64,000 bases of DNA from assembly GCA_965279005.1 (NCBI GenBank), contig CBDIHK010000029.1:634250-698249 (forward strand). The letters run 5' to 3'. Every line of letters begins with the position of its first letter. The stretch's first letter is position 1. This document shows, in pieces, positions 9,030-18,700 of the stretch. The position numbers and the translations under genes were made by a program. Origin of the DNA: Planctobacterium sp965279005 (GTDB lineage Bacteria > Pseudomonadota > Gammaproteobacteria > Enterobacterales > Alteromonadaceae). The notes under the pieces are model-generated. The model made no database searches. It worked only from the letters and a program-made list of their open reading frames with translations, and was not told the origin of the DNA.

Positions 9030-9680
9030 TTATCTATGGGACTGGAATACCGCTTTCATCTGCTTAGCGAAAGCTACAAATTTTTCTTTGATGGTGCGCC
9101 GGATCGAAACTTCCAAAGATGCCAGGATAGATTTCCCTTCAATGGTAATAGTTGGTGCTTGCCGGTTGGCCACTGACACGGCCTTGTTTTCAATAGATCC
9201 AAGAATACCAAAGGCCTTGCAAACGACATTAACATCTTCAGGCACAAAGATTTCATCACTACCGAGCACGGTCAATACTTCCACAGTGATCTGTTGGTGA
9301 TGGAAAATGGCCTCGCTAAAGTCCAATTTCACGGAACCCAGCACATTTAACACTTTGATGCGTTTGGGTACCAACCACTGGCCGCTGCGTTCAGCCGAAC
9401 CGATAACACAATTAAGCTGAACTGAATCCTCTTCTGGTGCTGCACCATAGCGGGTAGCAAACGTCTCGGCACGGGTGTTTTCAAATTTCTGATCTGGCTC
9501 TTTCGGCAGGTCTGCAGCTAGCGCAACTATTTCTTGGTGAGCGGTAGATTCCATCGCTTGATCCAGGCGGCGCTCAAATGCTTCAGCAGAGATAATGCCA
9601 TGGCTGTAGTTTACAATCAGTTTATCAATAACTTCTTCGCGTACTTGCTCAATTGGGCGATCTTCTAGTTTCACACTCAT
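9030..9680 (-). CDS. DUF1707 / LiaF-like protein
   Basis: The product is 216 residues with no signal peptide and no clear membrane helix. The N-terminal ~60 residues (EQVREEVIDKLIVNYSHG, ISAEAFERRLDQAMEST) form the DUF1707/SHOCT-like helical module that starts many LiaF-related proteins. The C-terminal ~120 residues are beta-strand rich with repeated LGS and GSxE turns (NCVIGSAERSG, VLGSVKLDFSEA, VLGSDEIFVPED, ILGSIENKA), typical of the LiaF C-terminal domain. In Firmicutes LiaF restrains an envelope-stress sensor; in proteobacteria the role is undefined. The gene stands alone. Confidence 0.75.
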   Translation of the reverse strand: MSVKLEDRPIEQVREEVIDKLIVNYSHGIISAEAFERRLDQAMESTAHQEIVALAADLPKEPDQKFENTRAETFATRYGAAPEEDSVQLNCVIGSAERSGQWLVPKRIKVLNVLGSVKLDFSEAIFHHQQITVEVLTVLGSDEIFVPEDVNVVCKAFGILGSIENKAVSVANRQAPTITIEGKSILASLEVSIRRTIKEKFVAFAKQMKAVFQSHR

Positions 9681-9856
9681 GCCGTTGCTCCTGGTAAGGC
9701 GATGTCAGACCGACAATAGGAAGCAACATTTAAACCAAAAGTTTTCCCTATATAAATCATATAGATATGATTGGAGAGCGAATGCTATGTTGTGGTTTCT
9801 ACCAATAGTTGGTGGTTTTACTTATAAATTAGGGAGTAATTGCCCCATTTGAAAAC

Positions 9857-9894
9857 AGTGAAAAGCCTTGTTCCGATACAAAACAAGGCTTTGC
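9857..9894 (-). terminator. Terminator after the GH149-GH17 operon
   Basis: Arms AAAGCCTTGTT and AACAAGGCTTT pair perfectly around a short loop, followed on the minus strand by TTTTC. It sits a few bases beyond the stop codon of the last GH17 gene. Confidence 0.7.
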
Positions 9895-9904
9895 AGGAGA
9901 GTAT

Positions 9905-10825
9905 TTAGGCAGGTACTGGCAAAGTCGCTACAACTGGCTTGGGTGTGCGATCCACCTTATAAAGCCCCCAGTGTTTTTCTGGCTCGGCAGGATCCGGCGA
10001 TCCTTTCCAAGGCTCGTCAAAAGCTTCAAATACAAAGCAGAGCAAGTCGTCCTTTTGTGCCCATTCCACCAATTGCCTCACATATTCTTGTTGTAAGTCC
10101 TCGCTGGCATTATGGGGCTCGATACCCCGGCCATTGGATTGTGTTGTCCAACCGGCTTCAGTGATGACAATCGGCATATGTGGATTAGCTGCGCGCACCT
10201 GGTTTACGTTCTGCTTGGTGTAGCTCAGGGCATTTTCAATGCTTTGGAATTCCCACACTGGGTAGGTATGCACCGAGATAAAATCCAAGTACTCTGTCAA
10301 TGGTTTAAGCTTATCGTGCCAAGGCACGTAGTTTTCGCAGAAGGTGACTGGTTGCTTGACCCTGTCGCGCACGTTTTTGGCGTAGTCCACCAAATGCGGT
10401 ACCGGAACCAGGTGATCCGTCCATTCAACGCTCGCCTCATTGCCAATCGATACTGCAAATACGGTCTCAGGGTAGGCATTTGCCAGCTCTACCATATCGT
10501 GAATGTTGTGGGCATTGGTATTCTGGTTTCTTTCCAAGGTTTCGCGATCATATTCAGCGCCCCAAGGACAATGGGGATTGCTGACTTCAGCGGCCAAATC
10601 CGTTCCCAGCATCACTTTAAAATGCAGCTTTTCATCTTCGATCACTTGCAGCACGGTTTTTGCGTGCTGGGTACAATCGTAAACCCTTAACACCGACCAA
10701 TAGTCTTTCAAGATCAACAGGTCTTCTTTGATTTGCTCATACGTCGGAAAAACGCCAGTCCTAGGATCCTGGCCTTCTCGATATCCCGAATAACAAATGG
10801 CGTTGCCTTTTGGTAGATTAATCAT
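9905..10825 (-). CDS. GH17 beta-1,3-glucan-active enzyme (cytoplasmic), copy A
   Basis: The protein has 306 residues and no signal peptide, so it should act in the cytoplasm. It has the GH17 TIM-barrel signatures: the acid/base Glu130 in VSIGNEAS and the nucleophile Glu223 in IVITEAGW, plus SVLRVYDC near the N-terminus and FEAFDEPWK near the end. GH17 enzymes cut or transfer beta-1,3-glucans. It is last in a minus-strand operon after the GH149-type phosphorylase and a second GH17. It starts just after a strong terminator-like hairpin and has a good ribosome-binding site (GGAG). A cytoplasmic GH17 beside a phosphorylase suggests processing of imported laminari-oligosaccharides, or transglycosylation that supplies phosphorylase substrate; this is inference. 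Confidence 0.88.
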   Translation of the reverse strand: MINLPKGNAICYSGYREGQDPRTGVFPTYEQIKEDLLILKDYWSVLRVYDCTQHAKTVLQVIEDEKLHFKVMLGTDLAAEVSNPHCPWGAEYDRETLERNQNTNAHNIHDMVELANAYPETVFAVSIGNEASVEWTDHLVPVPHLVDYAKNVRDRVKQPVTFCENYVPWHDKLKPLTEYLDFISVHTYPVWEFQSIENALSYTKQNVNQVRAANPHMPIVITEAGWTTQSNGRGIEPHNASEDLQQEYVRQLVEWAQKDDLLCFVFEAFDEPWKGSPDPAEPEKHWGLYKVDRTPKPVVATLPVPA

Positions 10826-10839
10826 GGCATGCTCCTCTA

Positions 10840-10871
10840 AAAAATGCCGCTGCGAAACCGCAACGGCATTA
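10840..10871 (-). terminator. Terminator/attenuator between the two GH17 genes
   Basis: On the minus strand AATGCCGTTGC and GCAGCGGCATT pair with one G-U or mismatch around a six-base loop, followed by six Ts. The next bases are the ribosome-binding site and ATG of GH17 copy A. This would lower expression of copy A relative to the upstream genes. Confidence 0.7.
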
Positions 10872-10911
10872 GTAATTAATGTAATAGTTATAGGTAGGAT
10901 AAAACCTGGCG

Positions 10912-11799
10912 CTACCAGTATTTTGGTATGCCGTCTTTATCCCAAAGTCCCCAATAGGCACCCACATCGCCTTCTGCGCCGACTTTCCACGCCTCGTCAA
11001 ATGACGCGAAGTAGAACATATCAACGCCTTCGTCCTCTACCCAGTTGCAGGCATTGAGGAAATAGCGAACGGCGTTTTCAAAACTGGGGTGGGCAGCACC
11101 TTCATCTGAACCCATGTTTGGCCAGCCGGTTTCGCTGATCACAACCTGCTTGCCTTTGCCAGCAGCCTGGGCACGGCGGTACATGTCTTTCATGTAAACC
11201 AATGAGTGCTCCGCTGGGTAACCTTCCCAGAAGGGATAACAGTTGGCAAAAATCACATCACAGGCATCAGATACCATTGGATGGTCTTCAAACTCGTAGT
11301 AGGCGTCTACGTAACCCACAGGAACACCTGGGGCAAAGGCTTTGGCACGCGCCAAGAAGTCGCATAATTGCTCTGGTGTCAATTCGCCGCGCAATAGCAC
11401 TTCATTGCCCACGCCAAGCATATCCACAAACCCGGCTTCAGCCAGTTTCTCTGCACCTTGCATTTCTTTTTCGTTTAGCTCGGCATCACCATCCAACCAA
11501 ACACCAACCAGTGTCTTTAGACCGAATTCACGGGCGATAACAGGAATCCTTTCGTTGCCATCGGTACAAGAAAAGGTGCGGATCCAACTAACGTAGGGCG
11601 CGATGATGGCCAATCGCTCCCTGATTTGCTCGTCAGAAATGTGGTCGCCCGGACTTTGTCCTTCAACATAGGAGCTGAAGCTAATACCGTGAATTTTATT
11701 CTTAAGCACTTTCGCAACCATTTCTTTTAGCTGCTCAGTATCTAAGCCTGAGATGTCGATGCCAGATAGTGGCCTTTTTTGATAAATGGAACGTGACAT
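10912..11799 (-). CDS. GH17 beta-1,3-glucan-active enzyme (cytoplasmic), copy B
   Basis: The product is 295 residues without a signal peptide. Catalytic residues of GH17 are present: acid/base Glu133 in LGVGNEVL and nucleophile Glu223 in VVISETGWP. FASFDEAWK near the C-terminus matches the conserved barrel end. It shares fold and motif spacing with the other GH17 here but is clearly divergent, so the pair probably have different specificities. Its ATG lies two bases after the stop of the phosphorylase gene, with a ribosome-binding site (GGAG) inside that gene's end, so translation is coupled. Likely substrates are imported beta-1,3-gluco-oligosaccharides. Confidence 0.88.
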   Translation of the reverse strand: MSRSIYQKRPLSGIDISGLDTEQLKEMVAKVLKNKIHGISFSSYVEGQSPGDHISDEQIRERLAIIAPYVSWIRTFSCTDGNERIPVIAREFGLKTLVGVWLDGDAELNEKEMQGAEKLAEAGFVDMLGVGNEVLLRGELTPEQLCDFLARAKAFAPGVPVGYVDAYYEFEDHPMVSDACDVIFANCYPFWEGYPAEHSLVYMKDMYRRAQAAGKGKQVVISETGWPNMGSDEGAAHPSFENAVRYFLNACNWVEDEGVDMFYFASFDEAWKVGAEGDVGAYWGLWDKDGIPKYW

Positions 11800-11801
11800 G
11801 T

Positions 11802-14800
11802 TTAAGCTCCTAGCAATAGTTGGTCAGTTGATAATGTGATTTCAATTCGTTGTAACTTGCCATCGCGGCTGAATAAGTGCTGCGCTTCATCGCTCGCCAG
11901 CCTCAATGCTTCGCGGCTAGTTTGGCTACCGTCTTGCCAATGCAAGGTAATTTGTGAACCGCCTGTATCAGATAGTTGATACACAATAGGTGTCTGGCAC
12001 CAGGTAAAGCCCAGTGAACCAGATGGCAAGTCCAGGGTTTGCCACTGCTCAGCAACATCGAGGTAGCAGAAGGTATGTTCTGCGGTGCTAAATTCTTGTG
12101 CCCTGAGCAGCGCTGGCTTGAAGCTAACTTCACCGCCTGCAACGCGGATCCCCAATTCCATGAACCGGGCAATCAATTCTTCTTTTACCTGTCCCGTCAT
12201 ACCAGGCTGTTGGGCACCTGCATGCTTGGGGGTATGTGAATATGGGTCGGTTGGGAAGGCACCGTATTGGGCAGGTGTTTTATTAAAGCCAATACCTGCG
12301 CGCACCCGGTAATAAAGGTAACCCAGTCTACTGGCTAGCTCTGCATCAGCGTCGGACTCGACTGCGTTGAAAAAGTTTTCACCCGTCGCCAACAACAACT
12401 TGGACACCATATGCCAGTAGATGCAGCCTAGACCTTCAAAGCCAAACATGCCGCCAGAACGGCCAGTGAAGGCTTGGTGGTTAAATACAGACTCATACAA
12501 GTCCAGTGCCGCCTGTTTTTCTGACGCATCAATGTCGCTACTGATAGCATCAATGCGATCGGCCAAGTCAGCGCCATTGACAATGCTGCTATTGAAGCGC
12601 AAGTCACCAGACGGATCTTGTTGCAACAACCGGGTATCGCCATCAGCCAACATGCTTGCGAACAATGGAATTTGTTTTGCTTTATCTGCTGGTATTTTGT
12701 TTTTATCCAAAAATGGCACCTGGGCGCGATCCGGGTACAGCATAAAGGTGTCTTGGTCAGCGCGATAAATATCGCTATCAAACAGTTTTTCCAACACATC
12801 AACTGCCAGCTCTGGTGCAACATTACCCGTACTAAGGGCAGAAACCTGACCTTCAAGCATCGGATATAAGTTATCCACATGGCATTCTTGGCCGTCGGTC
12901 TTTAGCAAGTTGTAAGCGTGGTAAAGGCCATTGTCAGCGCGGTTGGTTGCAATACAGTGATCTATCGCCACCATTGCGTCGTCCAACATGGTAGTTAACT
13001 TAGACACTGCGGTTGCGGTTTTGCCGCTAAAACCAGCTTTGTAAACACTGTCCCGATAGTGGCTAGATGCCATGCCCAATGCCTGCAATACGGTGAAACG
13101 CAATGAGGCAGTCACCTTTTCCCCTTTAAGCTTGGGTTTTAAATCCGCCAACACACCAGCAGTACTATCCAACCAGGTGGCGATTTCAGAAGACAGGTTG
13201 AAATCGCCTGTCTCTGACTTGAGCAAGTCTTGCATAAAGGCCACATAGCGGCGCATATAATACAAGGTCACCATCGACAGACCTTGGCCAACTAGTGCGT
13301 TGTTGGCGTCGTTCCATTCAGGGCGCTGGGTGTTTAACCAAATACCACCGTCTAACACTAGGTTGCCCAATTTAGCCAAAAGGGGCACAACAAGTTTTTC
13401 CAGCAAATTGACTTGGTAAACTTTGCCGTCGGCATCAAGCAACATCTTGCCGTCAGATCCCATGTCAGCAACACGCTGGTCAATCAATTCCGACAGGTCG
13501 TCATCGTAGTAAACCGTGTCTTTGGCATCTTGCAACAACTGTTCGAATGGCTTGATCCGGTATGGCACATTGGCATAACAGAAGATATCGCTGTGCAACA
13601 ATTCATCCAGTTTCGATGGGCTGAATTGGTTGGCCACTTCAAGTAATTTCAACAGATAAATGATCTGGTGATCACCCCAGTAACCGATATAGCTCCAAGG
13701 GTCGTCGGGTTCTTCCACTTCCCAGTCGATACCTTGTTTGGTAATACGGTAGGGGTTGTAACCGTCAACTGTAGAGGCATTAACAAACTTAGCCACCATA
13801 CCGTCTATAAATTCGGGGAAACTCCAGGACAATGCCTCCCAGTTCTGGAAGATGTCGCGCCAGTTACCCTGGTAAGACAACAAACTATTGCCCTGCTCAT
13901 CTTTCAAGTTGATGGCAAATTGGTTCCAAGGTCGGCTTGGATCACCATGGCGTCGGCCAAAGGTTATGGGTAGATATTCTTGGATCAAACGTTGTAATTG
14001 CGGATCACCATTTACCGTTGCAGCAGCGAGCAATTCACTGTACTGAAGGGTCTCAGCCAAACCATTAAGAAAGTCTTGGTTCGCTTGGTATACTCCAGCA
14101 TTGAACATCTTAATGGTCTTGACCAAATCGTCACGGGTAACCAAGTATTGTTGGTCAAAAATACCGCCGCGCAGCACGTTATATAGTGCATTGGCATAAT
14201 GGTGCTGGTATACCGCTTCTTCCGCAGTGGCTTGGAAGCCGTCACTTGCCGCCATGATCCGCGCAAGTCGATCGCTACCATCATTAATGGACGCAATCAA
14301 ACGCTGTTGTAAACCATCGGCATCGCTGGCCAAGGCTTGGATCTTATCGACCACTTTCGCTTGGCTGAGGTCAATATCAGTGACAATACGCCAATCCTGG
14401 TTTGCAGCAGGCGCAAGCACAGCTGCAAAGTTGACCAAGTAAGCACCGCGGATACCGCGGGTATACTGTTTAGGCTCCAACGCCAGTCCAGCCCGGAAGC
14501 GATGGATTTGGGAGGCATCCAATATCACTTCGTAGTTTTCCAAGCCCAAAGGAAAACAAATATTGGCATCCAAGGACTCACAGGGCGCGGCACGGTCGGT
14601 GATACCTGAGTACAGGGTGTACATAGCTAGGCCGTCTTCACCGGTCAATTCAGTCCATTTGTAGGCGTCTACTAAGTTACTGGAATTGGTTTGGGTAAAG
14701 CGCGGTGTGCCCGCTGGTAGTATATTTTGCAGGCCATCTAACACTGCGACATTGGCAGGATCTGAGCCATTGTTTATTAATTCACAGTGGCGGGAAAAAC

Positions 14801-15239
14801 CAAACTCTGATGAGGTTTCCCAGGTATAGCGGAAAGTAAGGCCAAGGTCTTGGTTCACTTCTTCAAACGCGATCTTATTGCCAAGGGTTGTGCGGTACAA
14901 GTTGCGCACAACCTGGAATTTTCCATAGTGTTCAGCGTTGAAGGGTTCCCAAACATTCACTTGGTCGGCTTTAACGACACGAACCAAGGTTTTAGGGCCC
15001 GTATGTAAATTGCTCTCGTGGATGCGATCTACTGGTACATAAGGGAATAAGGCTGTTTCTGGTGACACTCTACCCGCAGTAAGCCCGCCCGTGGACGATA
15101 CAAATAACCAATGGTCGTCTGGCGAGATCAAGCTCACAAAGAAGGGCGGCATCTTGTCGACATCATAGATGGCGTAATAGCGCTCGCCACCTAAACTGAC
15201 AAACTCACCTTTTGGTTGAGCATTTATAGCGGTGTTCAT
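11802..15239 (-). CDS. Beta-1,3-oligoglucan phosphorylase, GH149/GH161 type
   Basis: This is a very large cytoplasmic protein (1145 residues from the ATG at 15239; a GTG five codons upstream is possible). The N-terminal part has the beta-sandwich pattern of the GH94-related phosphorylase clan: GERYYAIYDVDKMPPFFVS, ISPDDHWLFVSSTGGLTAGR, ALFPYVPVD. The rest is an alpha/alpha barrel, with EEAVYQHHYANALYNVLRGG and, near the C-terminus, FEGLGCIYWHMVSKLLLATG. The length of about 1100 residues fits GH149 and GH161, not the ~800 residues of GH94. These enzymes reversibly cleave beta-1,3-gluco-oligosaccharides with phosphate to give glucose 1-phosphate, saving ATP. The operon with two GH17 genes and the nearby laminarinases support beta-1,3-glucan. 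The exact family needs a profile search. Confidence 0.78.
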   Translation of the reverse strand: MNTAINAQPKGEFVSLGGERYYAIYDVDKMPPFFVSLISPDDHWLFVSSTGGLTAGRVSPETALFPYVPVDRIHESNLHTGPKTLVRVVKADQVNVWEPFNAEHYGKFQVVRNLYRTTLGNKIAFEEVNQDLGLTFRYTWETSSEFGFSRHCELINNGSDPANVAVLDGLQNILPAGTPRFTQTNSSNLVDAYKWTELTGEDGLAMYTLYSGITDRAAPCESLDANICFPLGLENYEVILDASQIHRFRAGLALEPKQYTRGIRGAYLVNFAAVLAPAANQDWRIVTDIDLSQAKVVDKIQALASDADGLQQRLIASINDGSDRLARIMAASDGFQATAEEAVYQHHYANALYNVLRGGIFDQQYLVTRDDLVKTIKMFNAGVYQANQDFLNGLAETLQYSELLAAATVNGDPQLQRLIQEYLPITFGRRHGDPSRPWNQFAINLKDEQGNSLLSYQGNWRDIFQNWEALSWSFPEFIDGMVAKFVNASTVDGYNPYRITKQGIDWEVEEPDDPWSYIGYWGDHQIIYLLKLLEVANQFSPSKLDELLHSDIFCYANVPYRIKPFEQLLQDAKDTVYYDDDLSELIDQRVADMGSDGKMLLDADGKVYQVNLLEKLVVPLLAKLGNLVLDGGIWLNTQRPEWNDANNALVGQGLSMVTLYYMRRYVAFMQDLLKSETGDFNLSSEIATWLDSTAGVLADLKPKLKGEKVTASLRFTVLQALGMASSHYRDSVYKAGFSGKTATAVSKLTTMLDDAMVAIDHCIATNRADNGLYHAYNLLKTDGQECHVDNLYPMLEGQVSALSTGNVAPELAVDVLEKLFDSDIYRADQDTFMLYPDRAQVPFLDKNKIPADKAKQIPLFASMLADGDTRLLQQDPSGDLRFNSSIVNGADLADRIDAISSDIDASEKQAALDLYESVFNHQAFTGRSGGMFGFEGLGCIYWHMVSKLLLATGENFFNAVESDADAELASRLGYLYYRVRAGIGFNKTPAQYGAFPTDPYSHTPKHAGAQQPGMTGQVKEELIARFMELGIRVAGGEVSFKPALLRAQEFSTAEHTFCYLDVAEQWQTLDLPSGSLGFTWCQTPIVYQLSDTGGSQITLHWQDGSQTSREALRLASDEAQHLFSRDGKLQRIEITLSTDQLLLGA

Positions 15240-15734
15240 AACAATTAATTCCACGGCAGAAAGTTGAAATCATTAATGTGGCTGGAACTTAATTCAGATT
15301 AAAACAAGCGCAATCTAAACAAGCCAAGGCGGACTTTGTTTGCGGTTAATCGTGCATTAGGGGGCGCGGGACCTGGATGCAAAACGGTTATTGTTAGGTT
15401 CGTGAATTATGTTTAATAAACTGGGGTTTACGGCAATTGTGTTTATTTTTTAATCAGACAAATGTGTGCAAATTTTGACTCCACAATGAGATGGGGAGTT
15501 AACAAAAACCTAACAAGTCGCTAATGGTTCAGTCCAGTTTGTCCTATCTATCTCCCTCGAAATACCATCTCAACGCATTTGCCACGATTTTTAAGATCAA
15601 CCTCATTAACCTCTGTGTTACAGAAAATTTCCCTGTTTTTAACAGTCGCCGACAGCAACCTGGCCCTCAATCATGTGTTGCTGCTGGTAACCCATAAGGA
15701 ACAACACAATTGGACATGCTTTTCGGAGAACAAC
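15240..15734. other. Divergent promoter region between phosphorylase and GH16
   Basis: This gap of about 495 bases separates two divergent beta-glucan operons and should contain both promoters. An open frame runs through 15579-15734 into the GH16 gene, but it has no good start and would hide the lipoprotein signal, so I treat it as untranslated leader. I see no convincing operator. Confidence 0.5.
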
Positions 15735-18700
15735 ATGCTTAGTAATCGTGCCCCCGGGATTAAGCGGTTAACCGCGCTTTCCCTTCTATCCGCAGGATTG
15801 TTTAGCTGTGGTGGTGGTGACACCACCAATACAGTAATCGATCCAACAATCGCTGCGCCACCAGTCGCAGTGGCAGACCAGCCTGAAAGTGATTGGGAAC
15901 TGGTTTGGAGCGATGAGTTTGACGGCAGTGCCATCGACCTCAACAAATGGACTCACGAAGTGGACTGCCAAGGCGGCGGCAACAATGAGAAGCAGTGCTA
16001 CACTGAAGATCCTAGGAACTCGTTCGTAGCCGACGGCATGCTCAATATCGTCGCCATCCCAACCCCAGAAGACGCTAGCCTCCCCCTCCCCTACACTTCC
16101 GCACGACTAAATACTAAATACAAAGGCGACTTTACCTACGGCCGTATTGAAATGCGCGCCAAGATGCCCGAAGGGCAAGGTAGCTGGCCAGCGTTCTGGA
16201 TGTTGCCAACTGATGAAGTCTACGGTGGCTGGCCGAAATCAGGCGAAATTGACATCCTAGAAACAGTCAACCTAAAAGCTGCAACTAACGATGGCGGAAT
16301 TGAAGGTTACATCCATGGTACATTGCACTATGGTAACGACTGGCCAAACAATGTCAGTTCTGGCAAAGCCTTCTTGCCAGAAACTAACCCAGCAGATGGT
16401 TTCCACAACTATGCCATTGAGTGGCAAGAAGGTGAAATCCGTTGGTACTTCGATGGCTACCTTTACGCCACCCAGCGCAAATCAGAGGTACGCACACTAG
16501 GCGATGGCACGCCAGTTGGACTATCCCACCGGGGTTGGTATGTACCACAGTTTAATCCAATCACAGGTGAAGAAGAAAATATCTACACCAATGCGCCATA
16601 TGACCAAGATTTCCACCTTATTTTGAACGTTGCGGTAGGCGGTGATTGGCCTGAAAACGTAAACGAACTTGGCATAGACGCTGAAGCTTTTGCCAACGGT
16701 GGCCAGTCAATGCAGGTTGATTGGGTACGCGTGTACGAGTGTTCAAGCGACCCAGTTACTGGTGCGGGCTGTGAAACTGTTCGCCCAGGTTATGATTCCG
16801 AGGAAGACGCATTGGTAGAAGGCGCTGCACCGGTACCAACCCCACCAGCACCACCCTCCGTCGACGCCGTTACCATCTTCGCTGATGAAGTCGCTGACAA
16901 CTGGCGCCTATGGGATTGCTGTGGCGGTACCGAGCCTGAAATCGTAATGGATGATCCGGCCTATGGTGCAGTAGCAGAATTCCAGATCCTCAACAACGAC
17001 GGTACTGTGCTTGGCTTCTTCAACCGTGATTCTGGTGGTCCACCCCTTGATGCATCACCTTCCCTAACCACGGGTAGCCTGCGCTTTGATATGAAAGTTG
17101 TGAATGATACTGCAACGCCTACAACCTGGTTACTAAAAGTAGAAGCCTTTGGTAATACTTCGTTTGCTGAAGTACCACTAAATACTAGCCTTGAAGGCGC
17201 AGACCCAGTGGTTGGCGAGTGGCAAAGCTACACCTTCCCACTATCGGCATTGGCTGACGCGGGCTTGGATGTCAGCGGTATAGACGTCATTATGATATTC
17301 CCTGCGTGGCAAACCGGTGAAGGCGCAATCTACCGCGTTGACAACCTGAAAGTTGGACCAGAAGACGGCGGGCAGACCTTCCCAGAGCTAGTGCTGTTCG
17401 AAGATACCGCTAACCCTGAATGGCCATTGTGGGATTGCTGTGGTGGCACTACGCCAGCTGAAGTAATGGACGATGAAGAACACGGTACTGTGGCTGAATT
17501 CTCTATCGAAAACAATGACGGTACGGTACTTGGCTTCTTCGGCCGCGATAATGGCGTCTTCGATGCCTCAGCCCTGCTATCCGAAGGTGTGTTTGAGTTT
17601 GAAATGAAGGTGGTTAGCCCACCAGCAGACACCACTTGGTTAATCAAGCTAGAAGCCCATGGCAATACTTCATTCGCTGAAGTACCATTGACCACCAGCA
17701 CCCAAGGCGTAGCTCCTGTGACTGGCGAATGGCAAACCTACACCTTCCCATTATCAGATTTGGCTGATGCTGGATTGGATGTGAGTGGCATCGACGTAGT
17801 GATGATCTTCCCAGCTTGGGCAACCGGTGCTGGCGCTATCTACCGCGTCGACAACGCTAAGATCTACAACCCGAATGCCTCTTCTGGCGGTGCCACAGGA
17901 CCTCTACTTGAAGTCTTCGCCGACAACGCAAATGAAGGCTGGCCAATGTGGGATTGCTGTGGTGGCACTACACCAACTGTTGAAATGGCAGATGAGCCTT
18001 ACGGTTCTGTTGCCCAGTTCGAAATCTTGAACAACGACGGCACCGTGCTTGGCTTCAATAGCCGTGACGTTGGCGCTCCGTTTGATGCAAGCAGCATTAT
18101 TTCTACCGGCGTATTCCGCTTTGATATGAAAGTGGTTAACCCACCAGCAGATACCACTTGGTTGATAAAACTTGAAGCCTTTGGCAATACTTCATTTGCT
18201 GAAGTGCCGCTAACTACTAGCCAAGAAGGCATGGCGCCGGTCACAGGTGAGTGGCAGTCCTATACCTTCAGCTTGTTGGATTTAGCAGACGCTGGCTTGG
18301 ATGTAAGCGGCATTGACGTCATCATGATCTTCCCAGCATGGCAGACTGGTGCCGGTGCTATCTACCAGGTTGACAATGTCTATATTGGCAACCCTGCGGA
18401 CATTGCGGGCGGTAATAGCGGCGGTGGCAACATGGCTAACGCTGCACTAACCTTGTTCGCTGACCAAGCCAACGAAATGTGGCCACTGTGGGACTGCTGC
18501 GGCGGTACTACTCCAACAGTAGAAACCGACGACGCTGCCCATGGTGCGGTCGCTGAATTCCAAATCTTGAACAACGACGGCACAGTACTTGGCTTTGATG
18601 GCCGCTCAGCCGGCTCAACATTTGACGCTTCACCATACGTTGCTGCGGGCAAATTCCAGTTTGAAATGAAAGTGGTCAACCCACCTAGTGGCGAAACCAC

